Assembly (NCBI GenBank): GCA_002189035.1
Contig: NEEC01000030.1
Location: 124,001 to 188,000 of the forward strand
Direction: 5' to 3'
Length of the DNA: 64,000 nt
From: Utricularia gibba
Taxonomy: Eukaryota > Streptophyta > Magnoliopsida > Lamiales > Lentibulariaceae
Part shown: positions 11,989 to 23,227 of the stretch, in pieces
Position numbering within the stretch: the first letter of the stretch is position 1
How the letters are laid out: the number at the start of each line of letters is the position of its first letter
Position numbers and translations under genes: made by a program
Notes under the pieces: model-generated
Database searches by the model: none
What the model was told of the DNA's origin: nothing
The model's input: only the letters and a program-made list of their open reading frames with translations

Positions 11989-14472
11989 CTAATGCACATT
12001 AAATTTAGCAACTCGACATCTCTTCTGGCTCAAGAATCCCAAGCTCTTTTGCATATGCCAAGGCAAGGGTGCTTCTAGCTCGATATTGGGTACCTGTGTG
12101 TCACCCGAATCATCTCCATTTTTCAGAGCTTGGGATATATCGGGTATACTCATCTCCTTGCAGTGAAGGTGGAGAAGGACTTCTCCATCACAAATGCACC
12201 CTGCTTCAGCATTCGAGATTCTACCATGCTTTCCATATTCTGAAGCAGGGCTCAAGCCGATCGCCTTGTGCACCTTCCATCCGTACTTGTAATCCCCGAC
12301 GATCGGAGTTCCCAACACCTCCGCACAATGAACTCGAAGCTGGGTTTCAGGTAAAAGGTCTAGCTGTTTCTTTGTATGATTATTCTAGTTCGCGGAAAGA
12401 AGAGGGGCAACCACCGTACCTGATGCTTTCTTCCAGTAAGAGGTGATAGTTCTAACAACGTGTAATCTGCAACGCGCACCCCCTCCATCAAAATACTATT
12501 GCAGATATCGGATTCATGAACAAAGTTTACGAAAAGAGGAACCTACCACTCGAAAAGGAATCCAAGATCCGATATTTTGTCACCGCATGTTGCGCTGATG
12601 GTGGCTGGTGACTAGTGGTAACTGTGATCCTATCAGATTTTCCATTATCAACCACCACCTTAGACCAAGGGACATAATTAACCAAGAGATTACAATAGAT
12701 GCAGTGTGCCATGAAAAAAATAATGATACAATGAAGACTCTCCTGAAGAGGAATGACTAACCACCTTCATCAGTGGAACAGAAATGAGTCCTTCTTGACG
12801 TCTTGGAGAGCCAATCACAAGAGCCCAGTACTTCTTCTGCAGTGTTCTCTCGTCGCCAACAACCTGCAGGGGCATGACTGTGATCTCAAGAATACATTGG
12901 ATCACATGGGAGAAAGACTAAGAGACACTGACAGATTAGCATACATATTACATTATCCATATCAAAAGAAAAACACACATTACACGAAGCTCCATGAGTT
13001 TTCTCACGAAAGATAGAATGAAGAATTGTAGCACTCAGCGTGGTCCTTCCCATCACAAGTATGCCACTGCTGTCTCTATCAAGTCTGTGAACCTGCCGGT
13101 GTGCACGCATCAAAGGAAAGTTGAAAGAATCACGAAACATACGAGATCGGCAACATACGAAACTCCAGATTCATTGTAAGAAAGGTTAAATATTACATTA
13201 TACCGACAATGTTAGAGAGACTGGAAGTCAAGAAGCTCACCAGCCGAGGATACTCTCTAAAATCATATCTTAAATACTTGGCAGCCAATTCATCTAAACT
13301 TCTCCTTATCCCTAAACCACCCTAAAACAAGCCTCTTCTTCGATTAAAGTGAGTTGAAAGTTGCAACACGCTTCTAGCATTAACACCAAATGAATGAAAA
13401 TATACCTGAACAGGCAATCCAGGGGGTTTATTGACTGCAATTATATGTGGATCCTACATTTTGCGACTTGGGAATTAGGAATCCCGTTAATTCATGCCTA
13501 AAGAGACCAGCATCATTGAAGAGAAACAGTATATCCAACTATCGATACCTTATGCAACACAAGACCGCGGACAAATCTAGATTCCTCTTCGTCAAAGAAG
13601 CTTTGCTTCGTACTCGCTTTTCTAGAAGACGTCTCCAAAACTGATCTAGGCAGAAATATGATATCCCCAGGTTTCATTACATCAGTAGCTCCCACCTAGG
13701 GGAACATCATGTAGAGCTCATATCAGAAGCAGGATGAAAAAGAAATCATCAGAAAAATTATATTCACCCTTTTTGGCTGCACATCTTCACTACACTCGGT
13801 GGACTTTTTTCGAATCTGGAACACATGAAATCAACATAAAAAAAATATACCATCCATCATGTTAAATGATCAGCTCCTTAAGTCACATTAGTTTGCACCA
13901 GACATTCAGTGATAAGAACCAGAAATCAATTAAGAATCTACCTTTTTGAATTACGAGGCTACATTACAAGACACCAAGTAATCTAGAATGTGTTTTCCGA
14001 TTCAAATTATACATTCCACTTCTCATTTATAAATAACTTTAACACGTAAAATTACATTTTAAATTTTACTATCGGAAGATAAATCCAAAAAAAAAAAGAA
14101 ACTCGGTACTTCTGCTCAAGAAGACGCTGTTACACAATAACTTACCCGCCTCAGACGAAATAACTTCTGAACGAGAGACCGGGGGAGCTGGGGGTAGCAT
14201 GTGAGGACCCATTTAAGGGTCTTCATGTTCGCCCTAGGAGAGTGGCTGCACAGCTTTTTACCGATTGAAGAACCGTCGGCGGCCGTCGAAAAAGCAGGCA
14301 ATACCATCCAATTACAGCTATAATGTTGCTTCTCTTTTTCCCTGCTCACATCGATGGTTTCAAGGGCGCAGAGATCGGAGTAACGTTTCTGTTCGTGAAG
14401 CAATCTTCTCGAGTTTCCCTTCTCTACGGCAGCGCTGGCGGCGGCTCTAGCCACCCATTGACGGAAAAGCAT
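11989..14472 (-). CDS. RNA pseudouridine synthase, RluA family, probably organellar
   Basis: Ten exons (minus strand): 14472-14146, 13815-13768, 13695-13549, 13453-13406, 13321-13241, 13092-12979, 12863-12765, 12658-12547, 12466-12420, 12339-11989. All introns are GT-AG and phases agree, giving 1374 nt and 457 residues with no stop. The N-terminus ([19 protein letters not shown]) is basic and hydroxylated like a mitochondrial presequence. A weak S4-like RNA-binding segment follows (about 90-150). The catalytic motif [16 protein letters not shown] places the nucleophilic Asp at about residue 222. [12 protein letters not shown] and [21 protein letters not shown] (two adjoining exons) complete the family core. 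It should isomerise uridine to pseudouridine in rRNA or tRNA. Closest in type to plant RNA pseudouridine synthases 3/4. An ATG ten codons upstream (14502) is possible. Exon 6 uses a weak GTGTGT donor, chosen because it alone keeps the frame. Confidence 0.9.
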
Positions 14473-14689
14473 TTCTCGTAGAAAGTAGAGGAAAGTAACC
14501 ACTATAATTTATCACTGCTAGCTAGAACGAGTTTGATGCCCTAGTTTTCCTTTTTGGTTTCCTCTAAAAGGAACAACACTATTTTATTCCTAAGATTAAT
14601 CTTCGTTTAATATAATAAATGCGAAAATTAGAAGATTAGGCAAAGAAGCCATGGCACATACATATCTGGCCTTGTACTCGTGGAAGAGT

Positions 14690-15200
14690 TCCTCCTGTTG
14701 CTTCCCGAGCAATGAAACCCATCTCCTAGTTGATTGCAATAGGAAATTCCAAGAAGCACAACGTTACATCATACCATTCGTGTTATCTATAGCCTTGCCC
14801 CCATTGCATCCAATGGCCATTGCGGCTCCATTGCAAAATATAGATCATCTAGTGGTAAACACGATCAAAGTGATTGAAAAAAAATATGACAGATTGCCGC
14901 TATGGGAGGAAGAAGGATTATATGAAAGAACTCATTCCTTCATTAAAAGAATACAACAAAACTACGTATAATTCTATTTCTAAAATAAAGTTGTATATTT
15001 TCTAGTAATAATAATGTATACAAAATTGTAATTTTAATCTTAATCATGGGTTACCTCTTTGAACATGCCCCTCAAACTGCATAGGAGATTATCGTTGGGT
15101 TATCATATCGAACCAATGAACACATATACCCATGCTTGCTTGTGCATATTTATTTAATTTTATCGAGTGAGAAATTTATTTACAAATGAGAAAAATTGCT
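14690..15200 (+). repeat. repeat family F, copy 1
   Basis: Closely similar to 28840-29215, including the phrase CATGCCCCTCAA near the end. Its tail (about 15120-15180) matches 30440-30510, which suggests the second copy was split by an insertion (family H). A 106-codon open frame at 14651-14971 is not conserved in the second copy and is not called as a gene. Probably a non-LTR or copia-derived fragment; class uncertain. Confidence 0.55.
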
Positions 15201-15539
15201 AGATTAGTATTAAAAAAAATTTGTAATATCATCAATTTGTTTATCGAACTAATACGATTGAAAGTGGTGGTGGTGTCCTTACTTGCCAAAAGATATGTAC
15301 TTTAATTTCAGTTACATAGATCCTAACTTCAAATTGGCTATGCATATTTCATGTTGTTGAGTATTTGGATATTCTTAACGCTGTACATAATCGAGAATCT
15401 CATTCTAGAGATTTGATTCCTTTAAATATTAGTTCAACTCTATTTTCTTTATTTTTTTTCATTTATTTCAACTTCAATTGAAGTATGAGAAATAATAAGA
15501 GCAACAATTGAGAAAAGATGGTTGAAATGATTTCTTAAG

Positions 15540-15701
15540 TAAATGCTAATTTTTTGTGAGAACTATGATATTGATGTTTCAAAAATAGATGATATTTATA
15601 TTTTTCTTGAAGAACGTGCACACCACCAACAAGATCATTTTACAAATGAAAGGTATTATCAAGTTGATATACTTTTAATTATTATTGATGCACAGCTTAA
15701 T
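15540..15701 (+). pseudogene. hAT transposase relic, left part
   Basis: CENYDIDVSKIDD then NERYYQVDILLIIIDAQLN matches the C-terminal half of plant hAT/zinc-finger-MYM-like transposases (family pattern C.KY.I.V..MDD...LHHYRVE.F..VIDMQLQELN). The frame is interrupted at 15697-15701 (TTAAT) by the family E solo LTR and resumes at 26746. Confidence 0.6.
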
Positions 15702-16445
15702 GGTAATTCTGTAAGTGAAAAGAAATTGTCGAAGTAGTAAAATAAGATCATATCTACAAAAAATTGTTCTTGGAATTTTATTTTCAAACAAATATTCAAA
15801 AAGATTGAAAACCAAAAATAAGTGGTGTTTTAAAAACAACATGAAAATGACTTTGAATTTAAGATCCACCTTGCTCAAAACTCATCCATAACTATATATG
15901 TAAACCTTGAGGATTGACATGATTGCATAAGTTATGGGGTCTTATTCTAAAATAGTACTACTTGATGACCATTATACTACCATCTCTCATTTAATGAGAT
16001 TATAGAATCAACCATATCACCAAAGTCTTTCACTCCTTGTGATAACCCGTGTTTTCCTCATACTTAAATCTAACCTCTACACCTCAAACCCGCAGACAGA
16101 TTAGATAGAATGTACCCTACCAACAATATCCAATTGAACCCTTCTCTTTAGATGCTTGAGGCCGATTCGAAATTCTCCCACATTTCCTTGAGGTTATGTG
16201 GTAATAAAGAGCACATTGGTAAAGAAAACATTGCGAACAATAGAATCAAACATTAAATTAAATGTCAAAAAACATAATAAATCAGTTACATGCATACAAC
16301 TTGGACAATTAACACTTCACCGCAAATCCTTAGCCACAAGCACCTACACGCACACGCTTGAATCTAACATGAAAATAAACATGAAAATAGAAAAAATTCA
16401 AAGAAAAAGTGATCAAAAGACATGTCTAATGGTTGAGAAAGTGGG

Positions 16446-16962
16446 TGATGAGGGATAAAGTCGGCTGAGGTTAATCGGATTCTGAAAAGCTGCAAAAAGG
16501 GACTCTGAGGGGATAATGCCAACCGACATACCGATATCTGTCAGAAATCTGACAGGTATAGCCATATAACGCAGTTTGAAAAGCGGCTGAATTACGGCAT
16601 AACAGGCGGCCGATATCTAAAAAGCGAAATCGTATAGCATATGCAGAAAGCAACTGACATTTGCAGATGTCAGGATTCTGTCAGGTTGAGCCCTTCTATA
16701 AATAGAAGGAACTATGACAAAGAGGGGGATTTTTCTTCAACTTGTATTCTCTTCTTCACCTTCTCCGTCGAGTGAAAACCTTTTCCGGCGAGCTCCGGTA
16801 GCTCCGTGGTTTTTCCGCTTTTCGGCGGTTTCCACGTAAAAATCTTTGCTCATTTTTATTTCAATTGAACCAACCGTGAAAAACACAACTAAGTGCGACA
16901 TTCCCGATGGCACCTGCCACCTTAAATCAGCCTCCCACCGGATACCGATTTTACTCGTAACA
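16446..16962 (+). repeat. 5' LTR of the Tat element
   Basis: 517 bp, starts TGATGAGGGATAAAG and ends CTCGTAACA. TATA box at 16697-16704. Confidence 0.95.
16697..16704 (+). promoter_or_regulatory. TATA box in the Tat 5' LTR
   Basis: TATAAATA set in the short palindrome CTTCTATAAATAGAAG, conserved in the 3' LTR at 26085-26092. Confidence 0.7.
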
Positions 16963-16966
16963 TTTT

Positions 16967-16984
16967 TGGCGCCCACCATGGGGC
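16967..16984 (+). other. primer-binding site of the Tat element
   Basis: TGGCGCCCACCATGGGGC begins five bases after the LTR end. TGGCGCC is the complement of a tRNA 3' end with CCA. I did not assign the tRNA species. Confidence 0.7.
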
Positions 16985-17040
16985 TGCGTTCTACAGCCCC
17001 ACTTGAGAAACCCACAGGAGCCACTTGTTAATCACGGATC

Positions 17041-18449
17041 ATGGTGGAAAATAGCACAGCCACCGACCCGGCTCAGGACGGAAGCACCGACGCGCGAGAC
17101 CTCAGCCTTATGATCACCAGCAGGGAGCAACTGAAGGCCCTGCTAACGGAAATCCTCGCCGACCTCCGGGCACCTTCAGGTCTCAACTCCAACGCCCACG
17201 AGAGAACACCCGAAACTGCACCACGAACGGAGAAGCAACCTCTTATTTCGGATTACTCCCCAGATACGGAAACTGCATTCGAAACTGAGGAGGAGATGCT
17301 GCGAAGAAAGAGCTGAAGAGAGAGTTAGACCAGATCCGCGAGAGGAGAAGACTTATCGACAACCGGAGATCGACGGGAAGAAGAGAGGATAGGGGTTTTT
17401 GGGACGTTTTCGATCAGAACGTATCCACCTGTAGAGGGGACGTTCTGGCCGACATCGCTTTAGCCTTGAAGAGTGGGGTTGAGGGAGCAGCTGGGACCAC
17501 AACGCTGCGTTTTGACCCCTTCTCGGACGATTTAATCAAGGAAGAACCCGAGAGAGGATTCAGGGTCCCAGACGGATTACCCATGTACGACGGGAAAGGG
17601 GATCCCATATCACAGATAACTGACTTCGATATGAGGATGTCCACGGTTCGACATTCAAAGGCCATGAAGTGTAAGCTGTTCGCTTGCTCGCTCCAGAAAG
17701 GAGCAAAGACTTGGTTCAAACAGTTAGAACCATGCAGCGTGGCATCTTATCGGGAGTTAGTGCTGCTTTTCACTACCTGATACGCTATCAACATCGAAGC
17801 TCCACCTTCAAAGGCAACATTATACTCTGTTCGGTATGACCACCGAAAAGAGAGCTTGAGAAGGTTCATCGACCGATTTAACTGCCAAGCGCAAGACGTC
17901 CAGCTGGATTTAAAGGAGAGGGTGGAAATAATGAAACGGGCCTTAGGAACGTCGAAATTGGGACAAAGTCTATCAAAGTGTCTGCCAAAGAATCTCGGAG
18001 AATTGTTAAGGAAAATCATGAAGTACATCCGAGTTGATGACGACCTCAGGGCCGAGATGAAAAGCCACGTGGAGATCCATCCGAGCCCGCAGCAAGAGAC
18101 CCAACTTAACCGGGGGCCTAGGCCGAACAAGCGCTGTGAAATATATCAGGTGGAACCAACCAGAACAGATGCCTACTGCGAAATACACAAGACCAGCGGG
18201 CATGATACTACCAACTGCCGAGTAATGAAGAGAATGATCGAGCAATATCATGTTGGTGGAGGAATGAGCAATGTGATACGAAACCCCGCATCGATGACGG
18301 ACCGAAAAAGAGGACGCAACGAACGAATCGGGAATGAAGGTAACCGATATCTGAAGTTCCTCCCAAAACCAATGAGGGAAGACCTGAAAGCATGTAGGGA
18401 ACCGAATCCCGGAGGAGGACAAGACGTACCGGAAAGTTCACGGAATTAA
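17041..18449 (+). pseudogene. Tat gag
   Basis: Starts at ATG 17041 (MVENSTATDPAQDG), shortly after the primer-binding site. The frame breaks near 17316 (stop after EEEMLRRKS), near 17780 (stop after LVLLFTT) and ends at 18449. Retained features: the gag core with GLPMYDGKGDP and GAKTWFKQLEP, then a zinc-knuckle-like YCEIHKTSGHDTTNC (C-x2-H-x4-H-x4-C, about 18175-18220), the Tat form. Would form the virus-like particle. Disabled by two or more frame lesions. Confidence 0.8.
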
Positions 18450-18455
18450 CACCAA

Positions 18456-20939
18456 ATGCAAGGCAGTCCCCCCTACATTCGAGAAATCCATGTGATATCC
18501 AGAGGGACCGAAATGGATGTATCCGGAAAAGCGCGGAAGAGATATTTGGATGAAGCCAGAAGAGAAGAAGTCTTCGAGATCGGAAATGGTCCGACTGAGA
18601 AAACTGCTTGGGAAAAAGAAGAGATCAGCTTCTCCGACACAGACGTCCCAGTCGCCCCAGCTGCAAGAGATGAACCTTTGGTGGTATTGGGAATATGCGG
18701 GAGCACCAAGGTAAGAAGGATTCTTATTGATCAAGGATCCTCCTGCACCATCATGAAGAAGGAAGTAGCAGAGTTACTGGCATCATCAAACAAGGGAAAC
18801 ATCCGCCACGTGCGCATGGGGTTATACGCCTTCGATCAGCGAGCCGTGCAAACTATCGGGAAAATAACCCTGCTCGTAACATTCAGAGCGGCAGGGCAGA
18901 ACCGAACCAAGAGGTTGGAATTCTTGATCCTGGATTTAGAGGTCTCATACAACATCATCCTCGGGCGACCCGGCATCAATCAATTCGGTATGATACCCTC
19001 CACTGTGCATTTGAAAATTAAATTCCCGACATCGAGGGGTATTTGCACGATGGGCATCGACCAACCAGCCGCTCGGTCCTGTTATGTATCTTCCTGCCGA
19101 GACCCCTACGCAAAAAAGCCGAGAGTGATGATGGTAGAAAAGGAATCCCGAGAACCCCCTAGACAAGCAATGGAACCAGTAGGGTACAAGTCAGTGCAGC
19201 TAATACCAGAAGATGCGCAGAAAGCAACCCGCATTGGTGCCAATCTGGACATCGGATTTGAGAAGAGGTTAGTTGAACTTTTGATGAAGAACGCCGATAT
19301 TTTTGCCTGGACTGCTGCAGACTTTGTAGGCATTGATCGATCTGTCGCCGAGCATCACATTGATACCTACCCGGGGGCAAAACCAGTTCGGCAAAAGCAA
19401 CGGCATTTCTCAGAGGAAAAGTGCCGAATTATCAAAGAAAAAACAAGGGAACTCTTGGAAGCCGATTATGTGAAGGAGATCTAGTATTCCGAGTGGGTAT
19501 CCAACCCAGTCATCGTCCTGAAGCTCGGGGGAAAATGGAGGATGTGCATTGACTTCACCGACCTCAACACCTGCTACGAAAGGGACCCTTATCCTTTGCC
19601 AAATATTGACAACCTAGTAGACGCCATTGCCAGATCCCGACTCTTGAGCACCATGGATGCCTATTCGGGATACCACCAAATTTTCGTTGCCGAGAGAGAC
19701 CAACTGAAAACCACCTTCTACACCAAGGATGGGGTTTACTGTTATGTGGCCATGCCCTTCGGTTTAAAGAATGCTGGGGCGACTTATCAGAGATTGGTAA
19801 ATAAAATATTCTCTTCTGAAATCGGTACCTCGATGGAGGTATATGTGGACGATATGATCGTAAACTCTATGAATGAAGAAGACCACTTAGCGTATTTGGA
19901 TTCTTGTTTCTCTTTGTGCCGGTCATACGGGTTAAAACTCAACCCATTGAAATGTTGCTTTGGGGTACGAAGTGGAAAATTCCTGGGGCATTACGTATCA
20001 GAGAGAGGAATCGAGGCTGACCCCGAGAAGATTAATGCAATATGCGAAATGCAACCCTCAAGGACAATCAAGGAGTACCAGAGCCTCACGGGTAAATTGG
20101 CTACCCTCAGCCGTCGATCAGCCGATAAGTCGGCATCCTTCTTCAAGGTCTTGCGAAAGGGAAACGCTCAAGAATGGAACGAGGATTGCCGGCTTGCCTT
20201 TGAAAAACTCAAGGAATATCTCTCATCATCCCCACTTCTTGTGGCTCCGAGAGCAGGAGAGCCTTTAGGACTATATTTGTCTATATCGCCCGTTGCAGTC
20301 AGCGCAGTCTTGACAACCATCTCTGCAAATAAACACCTTCTGGTGTATTATGTGAGCAAGGTTCTGTTACCGGCCGAAACCCGTTATTCGGTGACGAAAA
20401 AATTCATCTTGGCTCTGAAGATGGCGGCCACAACGCTGAGGTCATATTTCCAAGGTCGGCACATCGTGGTATTCACCAATCAGCCTCTGAAGAATATCCT
20501 ATCTTGACTAGAGATTTCCGGAAGGGTTGCCAAATGGGCGGTCGAATTGAGTACAATGGATATTGAGTTTAAATCGAGAACAGCAATCAAGGCCCAACCT
20601 CTTGCCGATTTGGTGGTCGAAATGACCAGGCCTATAGACCGTTTTGAAGAAGCCAATGACCGATGGGCCATGCACGTTGATGGCTCGACGTACAACGGCG
20701 CTAGAGGAGGAATAGACATCCGAACCCAGGACGGGGAACACATTTATATCATGGTGAAATTCTTATTCCCAGCCTTCAATAATGTGGCCAAGTATGAAGC
20801 CTTGACTGAAGCAATGAAAATTGCCAAGGAACTAGGAGTGGTGGAGCTCGACGTCTACACTAATTCACGACTTCTGCAAGGACAGTTTTCGGGTGAATAC
20901 GAAACCCATGACCCCCTCATGGCTTTATACCATATTTAG
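18456..20939 (+). pseudogene. Tat protease-RT-RNase H-second RNase H
   Basis: One reading frame throughout, broken only by stop codons at 19482-19484 (TAG), 20505-20507 (TGA) and 20937-20939 (TAG). Protease: RRILIDQGSSCTIM with catalytic Asp, and NIILGRPG. RT: WRMCIDFTDLN, MPFGLKNAGATYQ, and the catalytic EVYVDDMIV box. RT-linked RNase H ends with VVFTNQPLKNIL, where the usual form is TDQPLK, so an acidic residue may be changed to Asn. The second RNase H (RWAMHVDGSTYNGARGG ... YEALTEAMKIAKELG, about 20665-20850) keeps its first Asp (HVDGS) and Glu (YEAL). The aspartate of the usual DS(Q)L motif is changed (VYTNSRLLQG). The three stops are consistent with point nonsense mutation. Confidence 0.9.
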
Positions 20940-21289
20940 GTAAAGGAGCTAGCGAAAACCTTCAAGGAATTCAACATGTCGCGCGTGGCACGCGAGGAGA
21001 ACGATCAGCAGATAGCCTCGCCCGATTTTTTGCAGGGTTTCATGAGCTGAGGGAAGGAAGTGTGACGATTTGGCTGCGGGATCAACCTTCAGTGACCTTG
21101 TGAGCCATGAATTATATTACCCAGCAACCAGGAAATGATATCTCTCCATAGCTGAGTCACCTCGATGATTGGACATCACCCTACGTCCGGTATCTACGAA
21201 ATGGAGAAACACCATCTGATAGATCCAAAGCCCGACACTTAGAGATTAGAGCAAAGAGATATACACTGGTAAATGGAATTCTCTATCGC

Positions 21290-22371
21290 AAATCCTTAGA
21301 TGGACCCTTCTTGAGGTGTATCGGGGCAAAGCATTCTCAAGAACTTATAACCGATCTGCATGAAGAGGAATGTGGCAGCCACGTCGGCATACGATCCTTA
21401 TGCAGGAAAGCCTTGAGAACCGGGTATTATTGGCCAACTATGGAGCGGGATATTACCGCCAATACCATGCGAGTACACCAAGAAAGCTGGTAAATAACCT
21501 GACCCCTCTTCCATTCTCATGCCCGTTCGATCGATGGGGAGTGGATATTATGGGGCCATTCCCCCAAACCTCGGGCCAAAGGAAATTTGTCATCGTGGGA
21601 GTCGAGTATTTCTCCAAATGGGTGGAGGCTGAAGCCGTGGCAAAAATATCAGAGGAGACCGTTATTCAATATCTGTGGAGAAATATCTTCATCCGGTTCG
21701 GAATCCCTCAAGAACTAGTGACCAATAATGGAACCCAATTCGCTGGAGGAAGAATGGAGGCATTCCTGGATAAATATACGGTCAAGCACAACTTCACCTC
21801 GGTGTATCACCCGCAGAGCAATGGTCTCACAGAGGTGACGAATCGAATGCTCAGGCTAGGAATGAAGACTAAGCTTGAAGATTTTGGAGGATCATGGGCA
21901 GATCGCTTGGATGAATTGCTGTGGTCATATCGCAGCACCCCTCGGACCACCACGGAAGAATCTCCGTTCTTATTGGTTTACGGGTCAGAAGCCGTATGCC
22001 CTATCGAGCTAACCCTAAAAAGCTACCGGGTGGAACATTATAATGAAGAAGAAAATGCTAACCTACGAAAACTAGAGTTGGAGCTGTTGGAAGAAAAACG
22101 GCAAAGCATCTATAGCCGACTAGGGGCTCATCAGAGGAGAACGGAAAAGAGATATAACAAGTCAGTGTCCCCAAGGGAATTCTCTAAGGGAGATTTGGTG
22201 CTCCGAAGCATTCAACCACAGAGACATGTTGGAAAATTTGATCGCAAGTGGGAAGGCCCTTATCGGATTTCAAGGGTAATCGGAAAAGGAGCGTATCATC
22301 TAGAACAATTAGACGGCGTGGAATTCTCAAGGTCGTGGAATGCATCACACCTAAGGAAATTCTATACCTAA
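21290..22371 (+). pseudogene. Tat integrase
   Basis: The zinc-binding module keeps its histidines (LHEEECGSHVG near 21356-21388) and GYYWPTMERD. The expected C-x2-C is absent, and a frameshift and stop follow near 21480. The catalytic core continues at about 21525: WGVDIMGPFP holds the first Asp. VTNNGTQF has Asn where the second catalytic Asp belongs (AAT at about 21725). SVYHPQSNGLTEVTNR keeps the Glu. The C-terminal GPYRISRVIGKGAYHLEQLDG and WNASHLRKFY are intact. Catalysis is therefore lost even if the frame were whole. Confidence 0.85.
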
Positions 22372-22469
22372 CTGGCTCAATGTCAATCTCCACAGGATTG
22401 CGCAGAATTCGGTATTCTCTCCCTCAAAACACTCAAGCGCCTGTAAATTCCTCCAAAGTGGAGATGGGT

Positions 22470-22730
22470 AAACGAAACCATAAGCCCTGGTCGAGTCGCG
22501 TAAGCCCACGCAGACCCTGAAAGATCTAAACCACAAGCCCTGGCCAAGCAACGCAAACCCAGGCAAATCCCCTAAATCGGCACCCCCTACGGGATACGGC
22601 AAACCAACTCGGGATCTCCCCCGATATATATACATGTGATCTCCCAAAACCCAAGCATAAGTCGGTGACAAGAATAAGCCCTGGTTCCCGTAAACCGCAC
22701 GCGTAAGCCCTGAAAAGCCCTTAAGTATTG
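22470..22730. repeat. degenerate AAGCCCTGG repeats in Tat 3' region
   Basis: The phrase AAGCCCTGG(T/C)C recurs near 22485, 22533 and 22677, each followed by a similar CGC-AAGCCC/AAACCC stretch. This is a short decayed tandem array between integrase and the antisense ORF. Diverse short tandem repeats in this position are common in Tat elements. Confidence 0.5.
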
Positions 22731-23227
22731 ACCTTATTGTCGAAATCTCGAGACGACAAGTGCACCCAAAGCAAATCCACCCATGTTCAAAACAATGGGG
22801 TTCGGCCAGAAGAGGGCCCTTCCGGATTGGGGAAGTCGCTCAACCTATGAGGGTTCCGACCTACTTCCTTAGCAGCGGTTCAGCACGCATGAAGAAATAC
22901 TAAGGCAAAAAAAATCAAAAAGCCCAACCAAAGGGTTGGCGAAAAGACACCCACCCTCGGATCACAAAAGCATAGGCGAACCTTCCAAGCCTAAACACGT
23001 GATAGACATAACAAACCAACTCGAGGCTTCCCCCGAAATGTGATATCATCAAAGGCAGAAATGATGCGCAAAAAATGGAGTAAATCAGAAGGAAATCCCG
23101 AACCGGGATATAAAAAATGTTCAAGAAGCCCCACAGTAGGAGGAAAATACACCAAGTTAAAAAAGTCACTAAAGTGCGGGAGGAGATGGGGGTTAATGGG
23201 AGGATTGGCAGAGGAACCGGTATGTCG

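Noticed and set aside
12069-12446. 125-codon plus-strand frame
   Set aside because: Antisense shadow of the last exons of the pseudouridine synthase gene.
14651-14971. 106-codon open frame with a good ATG
   Set aside because: It lies in repeat family F, and the second copy (28840-29215) does not keep the frame. No family resemblance.
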